55,892 bases of DNA from positions 1 to 55,892 of the forward strand of contig JAQYIU010000107.1 in the NCBI GenBank assembly GCA_028721415.1, given 5' to 3'. This stretch comes from Lachnospiraceae bacterium. Lineage in GTDB: Bacteria; Bacillota; Clostridia; Lachnospirales; Lachnospiraceae. The notes beneath the pieces are model-generated. The model saw only the letters and a program-made list of their open reading frames with translations, was not told the origin of the DNA and ran no database searches. The position numbers and the translations under genes are program-made. Shown piece by piece: positions 8,610-16,218 of the stretch (positions are counted from its first letter, which is position 1; every line of letters starts with the position of its first letter).

Positions 8610-10313
8610 ATGAAAAGAATTGATGAGTTAAAAAAAGATTTGCAGAAAATCGATCATAAAAGCTATGGGATGTATAAAACGCTGGGGGGTTCCTATGATT
8701 ACGGTAAATACTTATTGCATATCGATCATGTACAGGGAGATCCTTTTGCGTCACCATCCAGACTTCGATTGGAAATTTCACGGGAAAATCATGGATTTCC
8801 GGATTCCTTTTATGATACAAAAGTGAGAAAACTGGCGTTGGAAGACCAGGTGCTGCGTCGTTTTTCCAGTGGCTTAAGACGGCTTGAGAAAGGAAGAATG
8901 GGCTCTGGAAAAAGTGGAAGAATCAGTACTTGCCTGACAGGACAAAAGGTATTGGAACGGATCGCCGTGGTATTTTCAGAAAATAAAATGGAACTTCGCT
9001 TTGAGATGGGATTTCCAGCCAGAGGACGAACTATTCTGGCAAAAGAAATGGAACAATTGCTATTTGACATTCTTCCAAAGCTGGCGGAGAATACTCTGAT
9101 CTATGGAAACTGGAGTGGAAATGCAAGAAATGCAGTGAAAACAGCACTGGAGCTGGCGGACGATCAGGACGCACTTCGAGCAGAACTGGAGAAAAGAAGG
9201 CTGGCTGCTTTTGTGGCAGATGGATCGATTCTTCCAAGGGAAAGCGGTGTTTCTGACCTGCCCATGCGAGGGGCAGTGGCTTTTCAATCACCAGAATCAA
9301 TGCGGATCAGAATGGATTTGCCCCATAAAGGAACGATAACCGGAATGGGTATCCCGGAAGGTATCACCGTGATCGTCGGTGGGGGATATCATGGAAAATC
9401 CACCTTACTGAAGGCCCTCGAACAGGGTGTATACAATCATATTCCGGGAGATGGACGGGAATATGTGGTGACACGGGAAAATGCCATGAAAATCCGCGCA
9501 GAAGACGGAAGAAGTGTGCTTCATACCGATATATCGATGTTTATCAATCATTTGCCAAATGGACAGAATACCAGAGATTTCTCCACGGAAAATGCCAGTG
9601 GAAGTACTTCTCAGGCGGCAAATCTGATTGAAGCCTTAGAGTCTGGTTCTCGATTCCTCCTGTTAGATGAAGATACCTCAGCCACGAATTTTATGATTCG
9701 TGATCAGGTGATGGCTCGTCTGGTGTCGGATGACAAAGAACCGATTACCACACTGCTCAGGCACATTCGAACTCTTTATGAGAGATTTGGCATTTCTTTT
9801 GTGATTGTGGTCGGCAGTTCCGGAGATTATCTGTCGGTGGCAGATCATGTTCTGCAGATGGATCATTATGAAGTAAAAGATGTGACCGAAACAGCAAAAG
9901 AAATCTGCAGGCAGGAGGGACTGGATCATTCTCCTATTTCAGATGAACTTTCTTTTCCAGAATTTTCAAGGGTTTTGAAACCGGCGAAAGCAGGGCGTAT
10001 AAAATGTAAAGCCATGGGTACGGACACAGTTCTTCTTGACCGGGAGCCGATCGATGTGAGATATTTAGAACAACTGGCAGATGAGGGACAGACCATTGGA
10101 CTCGTCTACCTGATGCAGTATATTTTAAGTGCTCAGAAGCAGCCGGAGAAGATAACAGAGCTGATAGAGCGAATTTACAAACAGATCGGAAAAAATGGAT
10201 TTGAATCGGTGGTTCCACCGAACTATTCCTGCGGACAGCCGGTGCTGCCGCGAAAACAGGAACTGGCGGCCTGTCTCAGCAGATATCGTCAGGCAAAAAT
10301 TCAGGGGAGGTAA
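8610..10313 (+). CDS. ABC-class ATPase domain protein (PF09818/COG3044 type)
   Basis: 567 residues. Seen: Walker A GGGYHGKST with Lys263, a signature-like stretch NASGSTSQAANLIEALESG, Walker B RFLLLDEDTSATNFM, and a late GSSGDY turn. The whole length fits the 'predicted ATPase of the ABC class' family, a soluble single-chain protein with an N-terminal domain, central ABC ATPase and C-terminal domain. It is not a transporter: no membrane segments and no permease neighbour. The family has no settled role in bacteria; a link to RNA or nucleic acid handling is only suggested by distant eukaryotic relatives. It follows the topB fusion by 32 bases behind AAGAGG, and the next gene starts 6 bases after its stop, so co-transcription is likely. 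Confidence 0.85.
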   Translation: MKRIDELKKDLQKIDHKSYGMYKTLGGSYDYGKYLLHIDHVQGDPFASPSRLRLEISRENHGFPDSFYDTKVRKLALEDQVLRRFSSGLRRLEKGRMGSGKSGRISTCLTGQKVLERIAVVFSENKMELRFEMGFPARGRTILAKEMEQLLFDILPKLAENTLIYGNWSGNARNAVKTALELADDQDALRAELEKRRLAAFVADGSILPRESGVSDLPMRGAVAFQSPESMRIRMDLPHKGTITGMGIPEGITVIVGGGYHGKSTLLKALEQGVYNHIPGDGREYVVTRENAMKIRAEDGRSVLHTDISMFINHLPNGQNTRDFSTENASGSTSQAANLIEALESGSRFLLLDEDTSATNFMIRDQVMARLVSDDKEPITTLLRHIRTLYERFGISFVIVVGSSGDYLSVADHVLQMDHYEVKDVTETAKEICRQEGLDHSPISDELSFPEFSRVLKPAKAGRIKCKAMGTDTVLLDREPIDVRYLEQLADEGQTIGLVYLMQYILSAQKQPEKITELIERIYKQIGKNGFESVVPPNYSCGQPVLPRKQELAACLSRYRQAKIQGR

Positions 10314-10319
10314 TGTATT

Positions 10320-11585
10320 ATGAAAACAACAGCAGTAAGAATTCACGGTGTAAGAGATCTGAGAATGGATCAGTTTGAGATGCCGGAGATAAAAGACGAT
10401 GAGATTCTGGCAAAAATCATGACAGACAGTCTGTGTCTTTCCACCTACAAAGTGGCACAGAAAGGCTCCGCTCATAAGAAACTTCCAGATCATCTGGATG
10501 AGACTCCGATCGTGATGGGTCACGAATTTTGTGGCGTGATTGAAAAAGTCGGAGATAAATGGAAAGATCAGTATAAACCGGGAGATAAATTTGTGGCTCA
10601 GCCTAATCTCGGAAGAGCTGACACCTATTCCCTTGGCTATTCATTTCCATATGTAGGCGGGGAATCTACATACAGCATCATCATGAATGAAGCCATTGAA
10701 AAAGGATGTCTGCTTCCATATAAAGGCGATACCTATTTTGAGGGAGCCATGGCAGAACCTCTGTCCTGTGTGGTTGCCGGATTCAAAGCAAATTTGCATC
10801 TCAGAGACCGAAATGATTATGACTATACCATGGGAATTAAAGAAGGCGGAAATATGGCCATAGTAGGAGGAACCGGACCGATGGGATCCCTGGCGATTGA
10901 CCTTGCAATCCACGGAGACCGCAGACCAAAACTGCTGGCAGTAGCCGGAAGAACCGAAGAAAAACTAAACCGCCTGAAAGAGTTATATACGGTAGAAGAA
11001 GCAGAAAAGAACGGCGTTCAGCTTATTTATTTCAATACCAGTGAAACAGAAGATTTCAGTGATCCGATGAGGGCATTCACAGACGGAAAAGGATTTGACG
11101 ATGTATTTGTGATGGTTGCTGACCAGACTGTAGTAAATCAGAGCGAAAAACTCCTGGGATGGGACGGTTGCTTCAATTTCTTTGCCGGACCAATTGACGC
11201 CGGATTTACAGCACCGATCAACTTCTATAATATTCATTATAATGCAACCCATTATGTGGGAACCAGCGGCAGTAACACACAGGATATGATCGACGCCATC
11301 AAACTCATAGAAGATAAAGTAGTAGATGTAGGAAAAATCGCCACCCATATCATGGGGCTTGATTCCGTAAGTGAGACGATATTAAAGCTGCCAACCATTC
11401 CAGGTGGCAAAAAAATCTGTTATACCCAGAAAAAATATCCGCTTACCCCGGTAGACCAGGTAGGAGAAGAATCCGACGGACAATTTGAGCAGAAGTTAAA
11501 AAACATTGTAGAAAATAATGGCGGAATCTGGTGTCAGGAAGCCGAAGAATATTTTCTGGCAAATGCTCCGGCTATCGAAGAATAG
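10320..11585 (+). CDS. Zinc-dependent medium-chain dehydrogenase, L-sorbose-1-phosphate reductase-like
   Basis: 421 residues. Seen: an alcohol-dehydrogenase GroES-like half with the catalytic zinc region (Cys in DSLCLSTYK, GHEFCG) and a Rossmann half with GGTGPMG. The opening ending in EMPEIKDDEILAKI, then GYSFPYVGGE and AEPLSCV, resembles the SorE L-sorbose-1-phosphate reductase branch, which reduces sugar phosphates with NAD(P)H. The four-cysteine structural zinc lobe of classical alcohol dehydrogenases is missing, as in that branch. Substrate is inference; no PTS or sugar kinase gene lies nearby to support a sorbose pathway. GGGAGG 9 bases upstream supports the start. Cytosolic. Confidence 0.78.
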   Translation: MKTTAVRIHGVRDLRMDQFEMPEIKDDEILAKIMTDSLCLSTYKVAQKGSAHKKLPDHLDETPIVMGHEFCGVIEKVGDKWKDQYKPGDKFVAQPNLGRADTYSLGYSFPYVGGESTYSIIMNEAIEKGCLLPYKGDTYFEGAMAEPLSCVVAGFKANLHLRDRNDYDYTMGIKEGGNMAIVGGTGPMGSLAIDLAIHGDRRPKLLAVAGRTEEKLNRLKELYTVEEAEKNGVQLIYFNTSETEDFSDPMRAFTDGKGFDDVFVMVADQTVVNQSEKLLGWDGCFNFFAGPIDAGFTAPINFYNIHYNATHYVGTSGSNTQDMIDAIKLIEDKVVDVGKIATHIMGLDSVSETILKLPTIPGGKKICYTQKKYPLTPVDQVGEESDGQFEQKLKNIVENNGGIWCQEAEEYFLANAPAIEE

Positions 11586-11673
11586 AAAGCAGCTTTGCTG
11601 CCGGTAGGAGCTCCTGCAAATCTTCTTCAAAATTCACAATTTTATCATAATGATGTAGATTTTGTGAAAACAA

Positions 11674-11703
11674 TTGAGTTTTCTTAAATGAATAGGCTAT
11701 AAT
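11674..11703 (+). promoter_or_regulatory. Sigma-A-type promoter of the trigger-factor-like lipoprotein gene
   Basis: TTGAGT at 11674-11679, 18-base spacer, TATAAT at 11698-11703; leader of roughly 100 bases before the ATG at 11808 with an AAGGAG ribosome site. Confidence 0.7.
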
Positions 11704-11807
11704 AAACCTATCTGTTCCAGGCTGCTGTTTTAGGGAAATATACTTTGGAAATGCAGCTGGAAATAAGCTGGCAACTATCCATTAAAAAGTAGATAAGGAG
11801 TATTTAC

Positions 11808-12920
11808 ATGAAAAAATTTATTTCCATTGCTGCAGTATTGACCGCAGTATGTTTGTTAGGCGGATGTGGTTCCTCGGGAGAAAAAGCAGCAGAGGCAACA
11901 ACAGAAAGCGAAACCGCCCAGATTGTGCCCGTTGAAGTAGATGCGGAAGAATACGTAGAACTTGGCGAGTACAAAGGAATTACCATTGAAGGTGCTTCCG
12001 CAGAAGTAACAGATGAAGAAGTGGAAGAGGAGATACAGAATCTGGTTCTGGATTATGTGGAATATCAGGAAATCACAGATAGAGATACCGTAAAAGATGA
12101 AGACTTTGTCAACATTGATTACACCTGTACCATCGATGGAGAAGAAAATGACAGCTATTCCGATACGGACATTGACACCCAGATAGGCTCTGGCGAATTC
12201 ACCCTTGGAGAAGGCTTTGAATTCGAAGAAAATCTCGTGGGAGCCAAAGTCGGAGAACCAGTCAAAATGGAACTTACATTCCCGGAAGACTATGATGATA
12301 CCGACGTTGCCGGAAAAAAATGTACCATGGAAGTCACAGTCAATGCCATTGAGGAGGAAGTCGTTCCGGAATTAACCGATGCCTTCGTCAAAGAAAATAC
12401 AGACTGTGATACCGTAGAAGAATACAAAAAACAGACCAGAAAAGAACTGGAAGAATCTGCCCAGAGCGAAGCTCAGGATACCAATGAGCAGAACATGTGG
12501 GAGCAGGTTGTTGCAAACTGTAAACAAATCAAAGAATTCCCACAGGACATCGTAGATCAGGAAGTAGCCAACCTCACAGCAGAAAATGAAGAATGGGCAA
12601 GCTACTTTGGAATGGACGTCGAAGAATTTATCGAAGAATATTACGCAATGTCCCTGGAAGAATACGCAAAAGACACCTTAAAGAAACAATGCGTACAGGA
12701 TCTTCTCGTAAAAGCAGAGAATCTGTCAGTAACAGACCAGGAATATAAAGACGAAATCCAGATTTACATTGACGATTATGGATACGAAGACGAAGACGAG
12801 ATTCTGGAATACTATACCGAAGATGAGATTCGCAACGAACTTCTCATGTATAAACTTCTGGATAAGCTTATGAGTTACACAACCATAACAGAAGCACAGG
12901 CAGAAACTACAGCAGAATAA
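11808..12920 (+). CDS. Trigger-factor-like lipoprotein (FKBP-type peptidyl-prolyl isomerase)
   Basis: 370 residues. Seen: lipoprotein signal with lipobox LLGGC (Cys about residue 20), a Ser/Thr/Glu-rich linker, then sequence that follows trigger factor: VTDEEVEEEIQNL, an FKBP core (about 95-190: VNIDYTCTIDGE, GEGFEFEENLVG, FPEDYDDTDVAGK, with an F/Y pattern of the isomerase pocket) and a helical C-terminal arm (PELTDAFVKEN onward). It lacks the ribosome-binding N-domain. Trigger factor is normally cytosolic, so this is an exported, membrane-anchored relative that probably folds secreted proteins, parallel to PrsA (inference). Very acidic. Own promoter and own terminator, so monocistronic. Confidence 0.83.
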   Translation: MKKFISIAAVLTAVCLLGGCGSSGEKAAEATTESETAQIVPVEVDAEEYVELGEYKGITIEGASAEVTDEEVEEEIQNLVLDYVEYQEITDRDTVKDEDFVNIDYTCTIDGEENDSYSDTDIDTQIGSGEFTLGEGFEFEENLVGAKVGEPVKMELTFPEDYDDTDVAGKKCTMEVTVNAIEEEVVPELTDAFVKENTDCDTVEEYKKQTRKELEESAQSEAQDTNEQNMWEQVVANCKQIKEFPQDIVDQEVANLTAENEEWASYFGMDVEEFIEEYYAMSLEEYAKDTLKKQCVQDLLVKAENLSVTDQEYKDEIQIYIDDYGYEDEDEILEYYTEDEIRNELLMYKLLDKLMSYTTITEAQAETTAE

Positions 12921-12968
12921 AGAGGAACACACATAAAACTGTGTGGTGGATTTATCTCGCATAACAGA

Positions 12969-13020
12969 CAACGCCCCTTCAGACGGTAGATAAAACCCTC
13001 GAAGCGGGCGTTGCTTTTTA
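12969..13020 (+). terminator. Rho-independent terminator
   Basis: CAACGCCC (12969-12976) pairs perfectly with GGGCGTTG (13006-13013), followed by CTTTTTA. It ends the lipoprotein transcript. Confidence 0.8.
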
Positions 13021-13089
13021 TCATTGATTCTCCCGGAAAATAGAGAAAAATAGGACTCCGAAAAATAATGAAAAAAGATAAAAAAATGC

Positions 13090-13118
13090 TTGCATTTTAT
13101 TTTTGTTTGTGGTAATAT
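13090..13118 (+). promoter_or_regulatory. Promoter of tRNA-Leu
   Basis: TTGCAT (13090-13095), 17-base spacer, TAATAT (13113-13118), 12 bases before the mature tRNA 5' end. Confidence 0.65.
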
Positions 13119-13130
13119 CTATATTCGTAA

Positions 13131-13217
13131 GCGGATATGGCGGAATTGGCAGACGCGCTAGATTCAGGTTCTAGTGAGCACTTATCGCTCATGCAAGTTC
13201 AAGTCTTGTTATCCGCA
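13131..13217 (+). tRNA. tRNA-Leu (anticodon CAG)
   Basis: Acceptor GCGGATA pairs with TATCCGC; discriminator A at 13217; CCA is not encoded. The anticodon stem CTAGA/TCTAG encloses TTCAGGT, anticodon CAG, reading CTG. A long variable arm (TGAGC/GCTCA) and GTTCAAGTC T-loop confirm a class II tRNA-Leu. CCA would be added by the nucleotidyltransferase encoded at 45217-46584. Confidence 0.96.
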
Positions 13218-13224
13218 TAAGAAA

Positions 13225-13264
13225 GCCATCATGAATCGAGAAGGTTCATGGTGGTTATTTTTTT
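13225..13264 (+). terminator. Rho-independent terminator of tRNA-Leu
   Basis: CCATCATGAA (13226-13235) pairs with TTCATGGTGG (13245-13254) with one wobble; T run at 13258-13264. Confidence 0.85.
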
Positions 13265-13345
13265 GCTCAAAATGTGGCTTAAATAAATGCTCTGAGGATA
13301 TGCAGACATTGGTATTACAATGAATTTATATTGTGACAAAATTGA

Positions 13346-13510
13346 AAATTAAATAAAAAAAGTAAGTCTGGCTATATCCTTTATTTTTATGATAATGGAA
13401 CAGGGAATAAGTACAGATATAAATTAACCAGAGATAATATGGAGTATTATATTGGATGGAAAGGAAATTCCTATTCTGGTACCTCAAGTTTATTTAAGGG
13501 AAAATGGTAA
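13346..13510 (+). pseudogene. Tail fragment of an unidentified protein gene
   Basis: An open frame with no usable start reads SGYILYFYDNG, TGNKYRYKLTR, DNMEYYIGWKG, NSYSGTSSLFKGKW and stops at 13508-13510. The regular Tyr/Gly beta-strand pattern ending in KGKW looks like the last strands of a secreted beta-barrel or lipocalin-like protein, not random translation. A TGA closes the frame at 13343, so only about 50 codons of a former gene remain. I do not recognise the family. Its end overlaps the 3' end of the minus-strand small gene by 40 bases. Confidence 0.4.
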
Positions 13511-13674
13511 TTTTCTGTAGAGGATATGGCTGTTGCGTCGATGGCAGAGCTGTCTTCGGAAGAAGTTGTGGTGGCAGAATCTGCGGGATCAAAGGTCAGC
13601 CAGGATAAACACAGTAATATTGCCAGTACTACGAAGACAGTAATTGTGAGAATAGTATTGTTTTTATTTTTCAA
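13471..13674 (-). CDS. Small membrane-anchored protein of unknown function, possibly truncated
   Basis: 67 residues. Seen: start TTG with GGAGG eight bases upstream on the minus strand, a charged N-terminus MKNKNN, one membrane helix or uncleaved signal (ILTITVFVVLAILLCLSWL), then a Ser/Thr-rich linker (TTTSSEDSSAID) of the kind that normally leads to an outside domain. The frame ends soon after, over the tail of the opposite-strand fragment, so the outside domain is probably lost by deletion. Real translation start signals make it more than a random frame, but a broken gene is as likely as a small intact one. Confidence 0.45.
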   Translation of the reverse strand: MKNKNNTILTITVFVVLAILLCLSWLTFDPADSATTTSSEDSSAIDATAISSTENYHFPLNKLEVPE

Positions 13675-13743
13675 AAGAAATTTCCTCCATTCATTCGTGA
13701 TTTATGCTCGAAATCGTCTGATATACGAACTGGCTTCATTGCA

Positions 13744-13810
13744 GAGCCCGGCATAGGAAAGTTGCGTTGCTGTTGCCGGGCTCGCCCGCGAATCCTCTTT
13801 GAGATTCGCG
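13744..13810. repeat. Two back-to-back perfect inverted repeats in the intergenic region
   Basis: GAGCCCGGCA (13744-13753) with TGCCGGGCTC (13774-13783), then CGCGAATC (13787-13794) with GATTCGCG (13803-13810). Both perfect. The rest of 13265-13875 holds only the two broken genes described above; no other gene is visible. Confidence 0.7.
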
Positions 13811-13874
13811 ATTTTAATGCAGAGCCTCATGAGAGTTCGACCATAATGTTATGAAAAATATAATATTATAAAAT

Positions 13875-13927
13875 AAAAGTGCCGGGGCATGCGAAATAAA
13901 AATAATTCACAGCCTGCGGCACTTTTT
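13875..13927. terminator. Bidirectional terminator at the 3' end of the hydrogenase gene
   Basis: AAAAGTGCCG (13875-13884) pairs with CGGCACTTTT (13917-13926); A and T runs on both flanks suit termination on either strand. On the minus strand it lies 19 bases after the hydrogenase stop. Confidence 0.75.
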
Positions 13928-13945
13928 GTCAGATCAGGAATCAGA

Positions 13946-15526
13946 TTATGAGAATGTTTTTTCTTCCCATTCGTCTGCGTTCTTTGAGAAATCTTTGTTC
14001 ATCAGCTCTTCTCTTTCTTCCAGATTCTCCAGCATAAACATATACTTGGAATCGATTGGTTTCTGATCGGCTTTGGTTTTGATTTCTTTCTCAACTAATT
14101 TGGATGTAACCTGAGGTGCTTTGATGACACCGGCACCGCCGACACATCCACCAGGACAGCCCATTCCTTCCAGAAGGTAGCCGTTATATTTTCCGGCTTT
14201 TGCCATGGCGAGCATCTTCTTACACTCAACAAGACCTTCTGCTTTGACGATTTTTACTTCTTTATCCGGATCAATCTGATGGATACGGTTGGCTACAGCT
14301 TCAGCAACACCGCCGGAGATAGCAAAACCACAGCCGTCTCCGCTTCCGGAATCAAATGGAAGGTATTCTGCCTCGGTGATGTCATCTATGGTGACACCTT
14401 TGGCTTCCATCATTCCGGCTACTTCTTCAAAAGTAAGTACAAAATCTACATCAGAACGGATGCTTCGGCGCATTGCTTCCAGTTTTTTTGCAGCACATGG
14501 TCCGACGAAGGCCACTTTACATCCCGGATGACGTTTTTTGATCATACGTGCGGTAAGAACCATTGGAGTCAGAGCCATGGAAATGTTTGGAGTAAATTCC
14601 GGGAAGTTCTTTTTCGCAAAAGCTGCCCACGCAGGACAACAGGATGTTGCCATAAAGTCTAATTTATCCGGAACTTCATCCAGGTAATCTCTGGCTTCTG
14701 CCACGGTACACATATCGGCGCCGATGGATACCTCTCTGACATCACGGAAGCCAAGACGTTTGAAGAGTCCTCTTACTTTTAAGTTATCTTTATCGGTTCC
14801 GAACTGGCCGACGAAAGCAGGTGCCAGAGCCACATATATTTTTTCTCCATTATTGATTGCCTTGATACACTGATAAATCTGGCTTTTATCTACGATTGCA
14901 CCAAACGGGCAGGATACCAGACATTGACCGCAGGAGACACATTTGCTCTGGTCGATGGTGGCTCTTCCGAATTCATCACTCTTGATGGCTCCGGCGCCGC
15001 AGGCCAGAGTACATGGACGCTCCTGTTTGATGATGGCGCTGTATGGACATGCACCCACGCATTTACCACATTTGATACATTTCTCTTCATCAATTACTGA
15101 TTTGCCTTTCACCATGGAAATTGCATTTTTTGGACAAACTTCGATACAAGGATGTTCCAGACAACCCTGGCATCCATTGGTGACCATCACACGTTTTTCC
15201 GGACAGGAATTGCAGGCAAATTTGATCACGTTGATCAGCGGAGGAGTATAGTAATGTTCGTTGGTATCCGCATTTTCGATTCCGTCACTTAAAGGGCCTC
15301 CCTGACTGGCAGGACGATATACCATACCCATGGTGGTACGGAGACGTTCTCCGAGAATTGCTCTCTCCAGGAAAATGTTGGAACGATATTTATTATGTTC
15401 GCTTGGAAGCATTTTAAATGGTAATTGTTCAAAATCTTCTTTGGTTCCGTCATTATAGGCAAAACGTGCAATTTCAGTAAATACCATATGACGCAGGGAC
15501 GTTTTGTTCGACTCTAAACCTCTCAT
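13946..15526 (-). CDS. Monomeric [FeFe] hydrogenase, group-B-like
   Basis: 526 residues. Evolves or takes up H2 using ferredoxin electrons in the cytosol. Seen: an N-terminal cysteine cluster (CNSCPEK, NGCQGCLEHPCIEVCP), two ferredoxin-type 4Fe-4S blocks (CIKCGKCVGACP; CVSCGQCLVSCP), then the H-cluster motifs TSCCPAW (294-300), VGPCAAKK, and EGMGCPGGCVGGAG. The GPCAAKK form (rather than MPCxxKK) and the EGMGCPGGC loop fit the clostridial group B enzymes. No NADH-binding partner subunits or HydEFG maturases are near, so the enzyme likely works alone with free ferredoxin, with maturation genes elsewhere. Start supported by GAGGGTG six bases before ATG. Monocistronic. Confidence 0.93.
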   Translation of the reverse strand: MRGLESNKTSLRHMVFTEIARFAYNDGTKEDFEQLPFKMLPSEHNKYRSNIFLERAILGERLRTTMGMVYRPASQGGPLSDGIENADTNEHYYTPPLINVIKFACNSCPEKRVMVTNGCQGCLEHPCIEVCPKNAISMVKGKSVIDEEKCIKCGKCVGACPYSAIIKQERPCTLACGAGAIKSDEFGRATIDQSKCVSCGQCLVSCPFGAIVDKSQIYQCIKAINNGEKIYVALAPAFVGQFGTDKDNLKVRGLFKRLGFRDVREVSIGADMCTVAEARDYLDEVPDKLDFMATSCCPAWAAFAKKNFPEFTPNISMALTPMVLTARMIKKRHPGCKVAFVGPCAAKKLEAMRRSIRSDVDFVLTFEEVAGMMEAKGVTIDDITEAEYLPFDSGSGDGCGFAISGGVAEAVANRIHQIDPDKEVKIVKAEGLVECKKMLAMAKAGKYNGYLLEGMGCPGGCVGGAGVIKAPQVTSKLVEKEIKTKADQKPIDSKYMFMLENLEEREELMNKDFSKNADEWEEKTFS

Positions 15527-15666
15527 TTGTTCACCCTCATTTCTTTATATGTAGTTTGTTAATTTATACACTATTACTCTACAATATCTTGGAAGGTTCA
15601 TCAAGAAAAAATAGAAAAATTTATGTTCAAAATTTAGTACGTTATTTTTTTGTCATATGAATAACG

Positions 15667-15703
15667 GGGCATTGCAGTAAAAGAAGATTTTGCTGCGATG
15701 CCC
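15667..15703. repeat. Hairpin downstream of the small minus-strand gene
   Basis: GGGCATTGCAG (15667-15677) pairs with CTGCGATGCCC (15693-15703) through one wobble. A T-rich tract follows only on the plus strand, so as a terminator for the minus-strand gene at 15736-16035 it is imperfect. Confidence 0.5.
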
Positions 15704-15735
15704 TTGTTTGATTTCTGAGATAAATTCTTCTTTTA

Positions 15736-16035
15736 TTATTTGTTTTTTGGATTAAAACAATGAACGGTGAGGATATTTCCGCCTTTTAATACGGCTTCGT
15801 ATCCGGCGAATGCGTCTTCCAGTAATGCGTCTTCTGAAATCTTCTCATAGGATTCTACTGTTGGAATCGTCACGATCCCATCCTGGCCTGCCAGGTTGAA
15901 TTGGATCTCGTCATCATCTCCAAAATAGTTAAAGAAACAGGAATCGAAAGATATCCATACGCCGTCAATTCTCATGTTGCCGACGATTCCCCGATAGTTT
16001 CTTAATAATGTATGAAATTCTGCTGTTTTTGCCAT
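15736..16035 (-). CDS. Small protein of unknown function
   Basis: 99 residues from the ATG at 16035 (MAKTAEFHTLLRNYRG). The frame is open upstream, but those codons overlap the promoter. The protein is soluble, mixed alpha/beta by eye (GNMRIDGVWISFDSCFFNYF, EIQFNLAG), with no motif I recognise. A good promoter lies just upstream on the minus strand: TATAAT at 16076-16081 with an extended TG. AAAGGAGG at about 16061-16068 is 25 bases from this ATG, too far for normal use, and no start codon lies at the right spacing, so the start is uncertain. It stands alone between the hydrogenase and the transglutaminase-like gene. Confidence 0.6.
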   Translation of the reverse strand: MAKTAEFHTLLRNYRGIVGNMRIDGVWISFDSCFFNYFGDDDEIQFNLAGQDGIVTIPTVESYEKISEDALLEDAFAGYEAVLKGGNILTVHCFNPKNK

Positions 16036-16075
16036 AATCTTTTCCGCAGTGTTTGCTGCGCCTCCTTTATCTGGG

Positions 16076-16104
16076 ATTATAGCATAATTGTATCCGAATG
16101 TGTA
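16076..16104 (-). promoter_or_regulatory. Extended -10 promoter of the small minus-strand gene
   Basis: On the minus strand TGCTATAAT gives a perfect TATAAT (16076-16081) with an extended TG; the -35 region TACACA (16099-16104) is weak, as is usual with extended -10 sites. Confidence 0.55.
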
Positions 16105-16147
16105 GATGAGGTGGTAAATCCTACGAAATAGAAGGGGGTACAAATGT

Positions 16148-16176
16148 TTGCTATTTTGTGTGGATGATGGTAAGAT
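16148..16176 (+). promoter_or_regulatory. Likely promoter of the transglutaminase-like gene
   Basis: TTGCTA (16148-16153), 17-base spacer, TAAGAT (16171-16176); ATG follows at 16219 behind CAGGGAG. Confidence 0.45.
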
Positions 16177-16218
16177 AAGTACATATGTAAACTGTGTCTT
16201 ATTTGTCAGGGAGATTAT

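Noticed and set aside
13131-13217. tRNA-Leu as an integration site for a mobile element
   Set aside because: No integrase and no direct repeat of the tRNA 3' end were seen downstream; a terminator follows at once.
13526-13756. 76-residue plus-strand frame with a hydrophobic stretch
   Set aside because: Antisense of the minus-strand small membrane gene, which has the real start signals; the hydrophobicity comes from the opposite strand.
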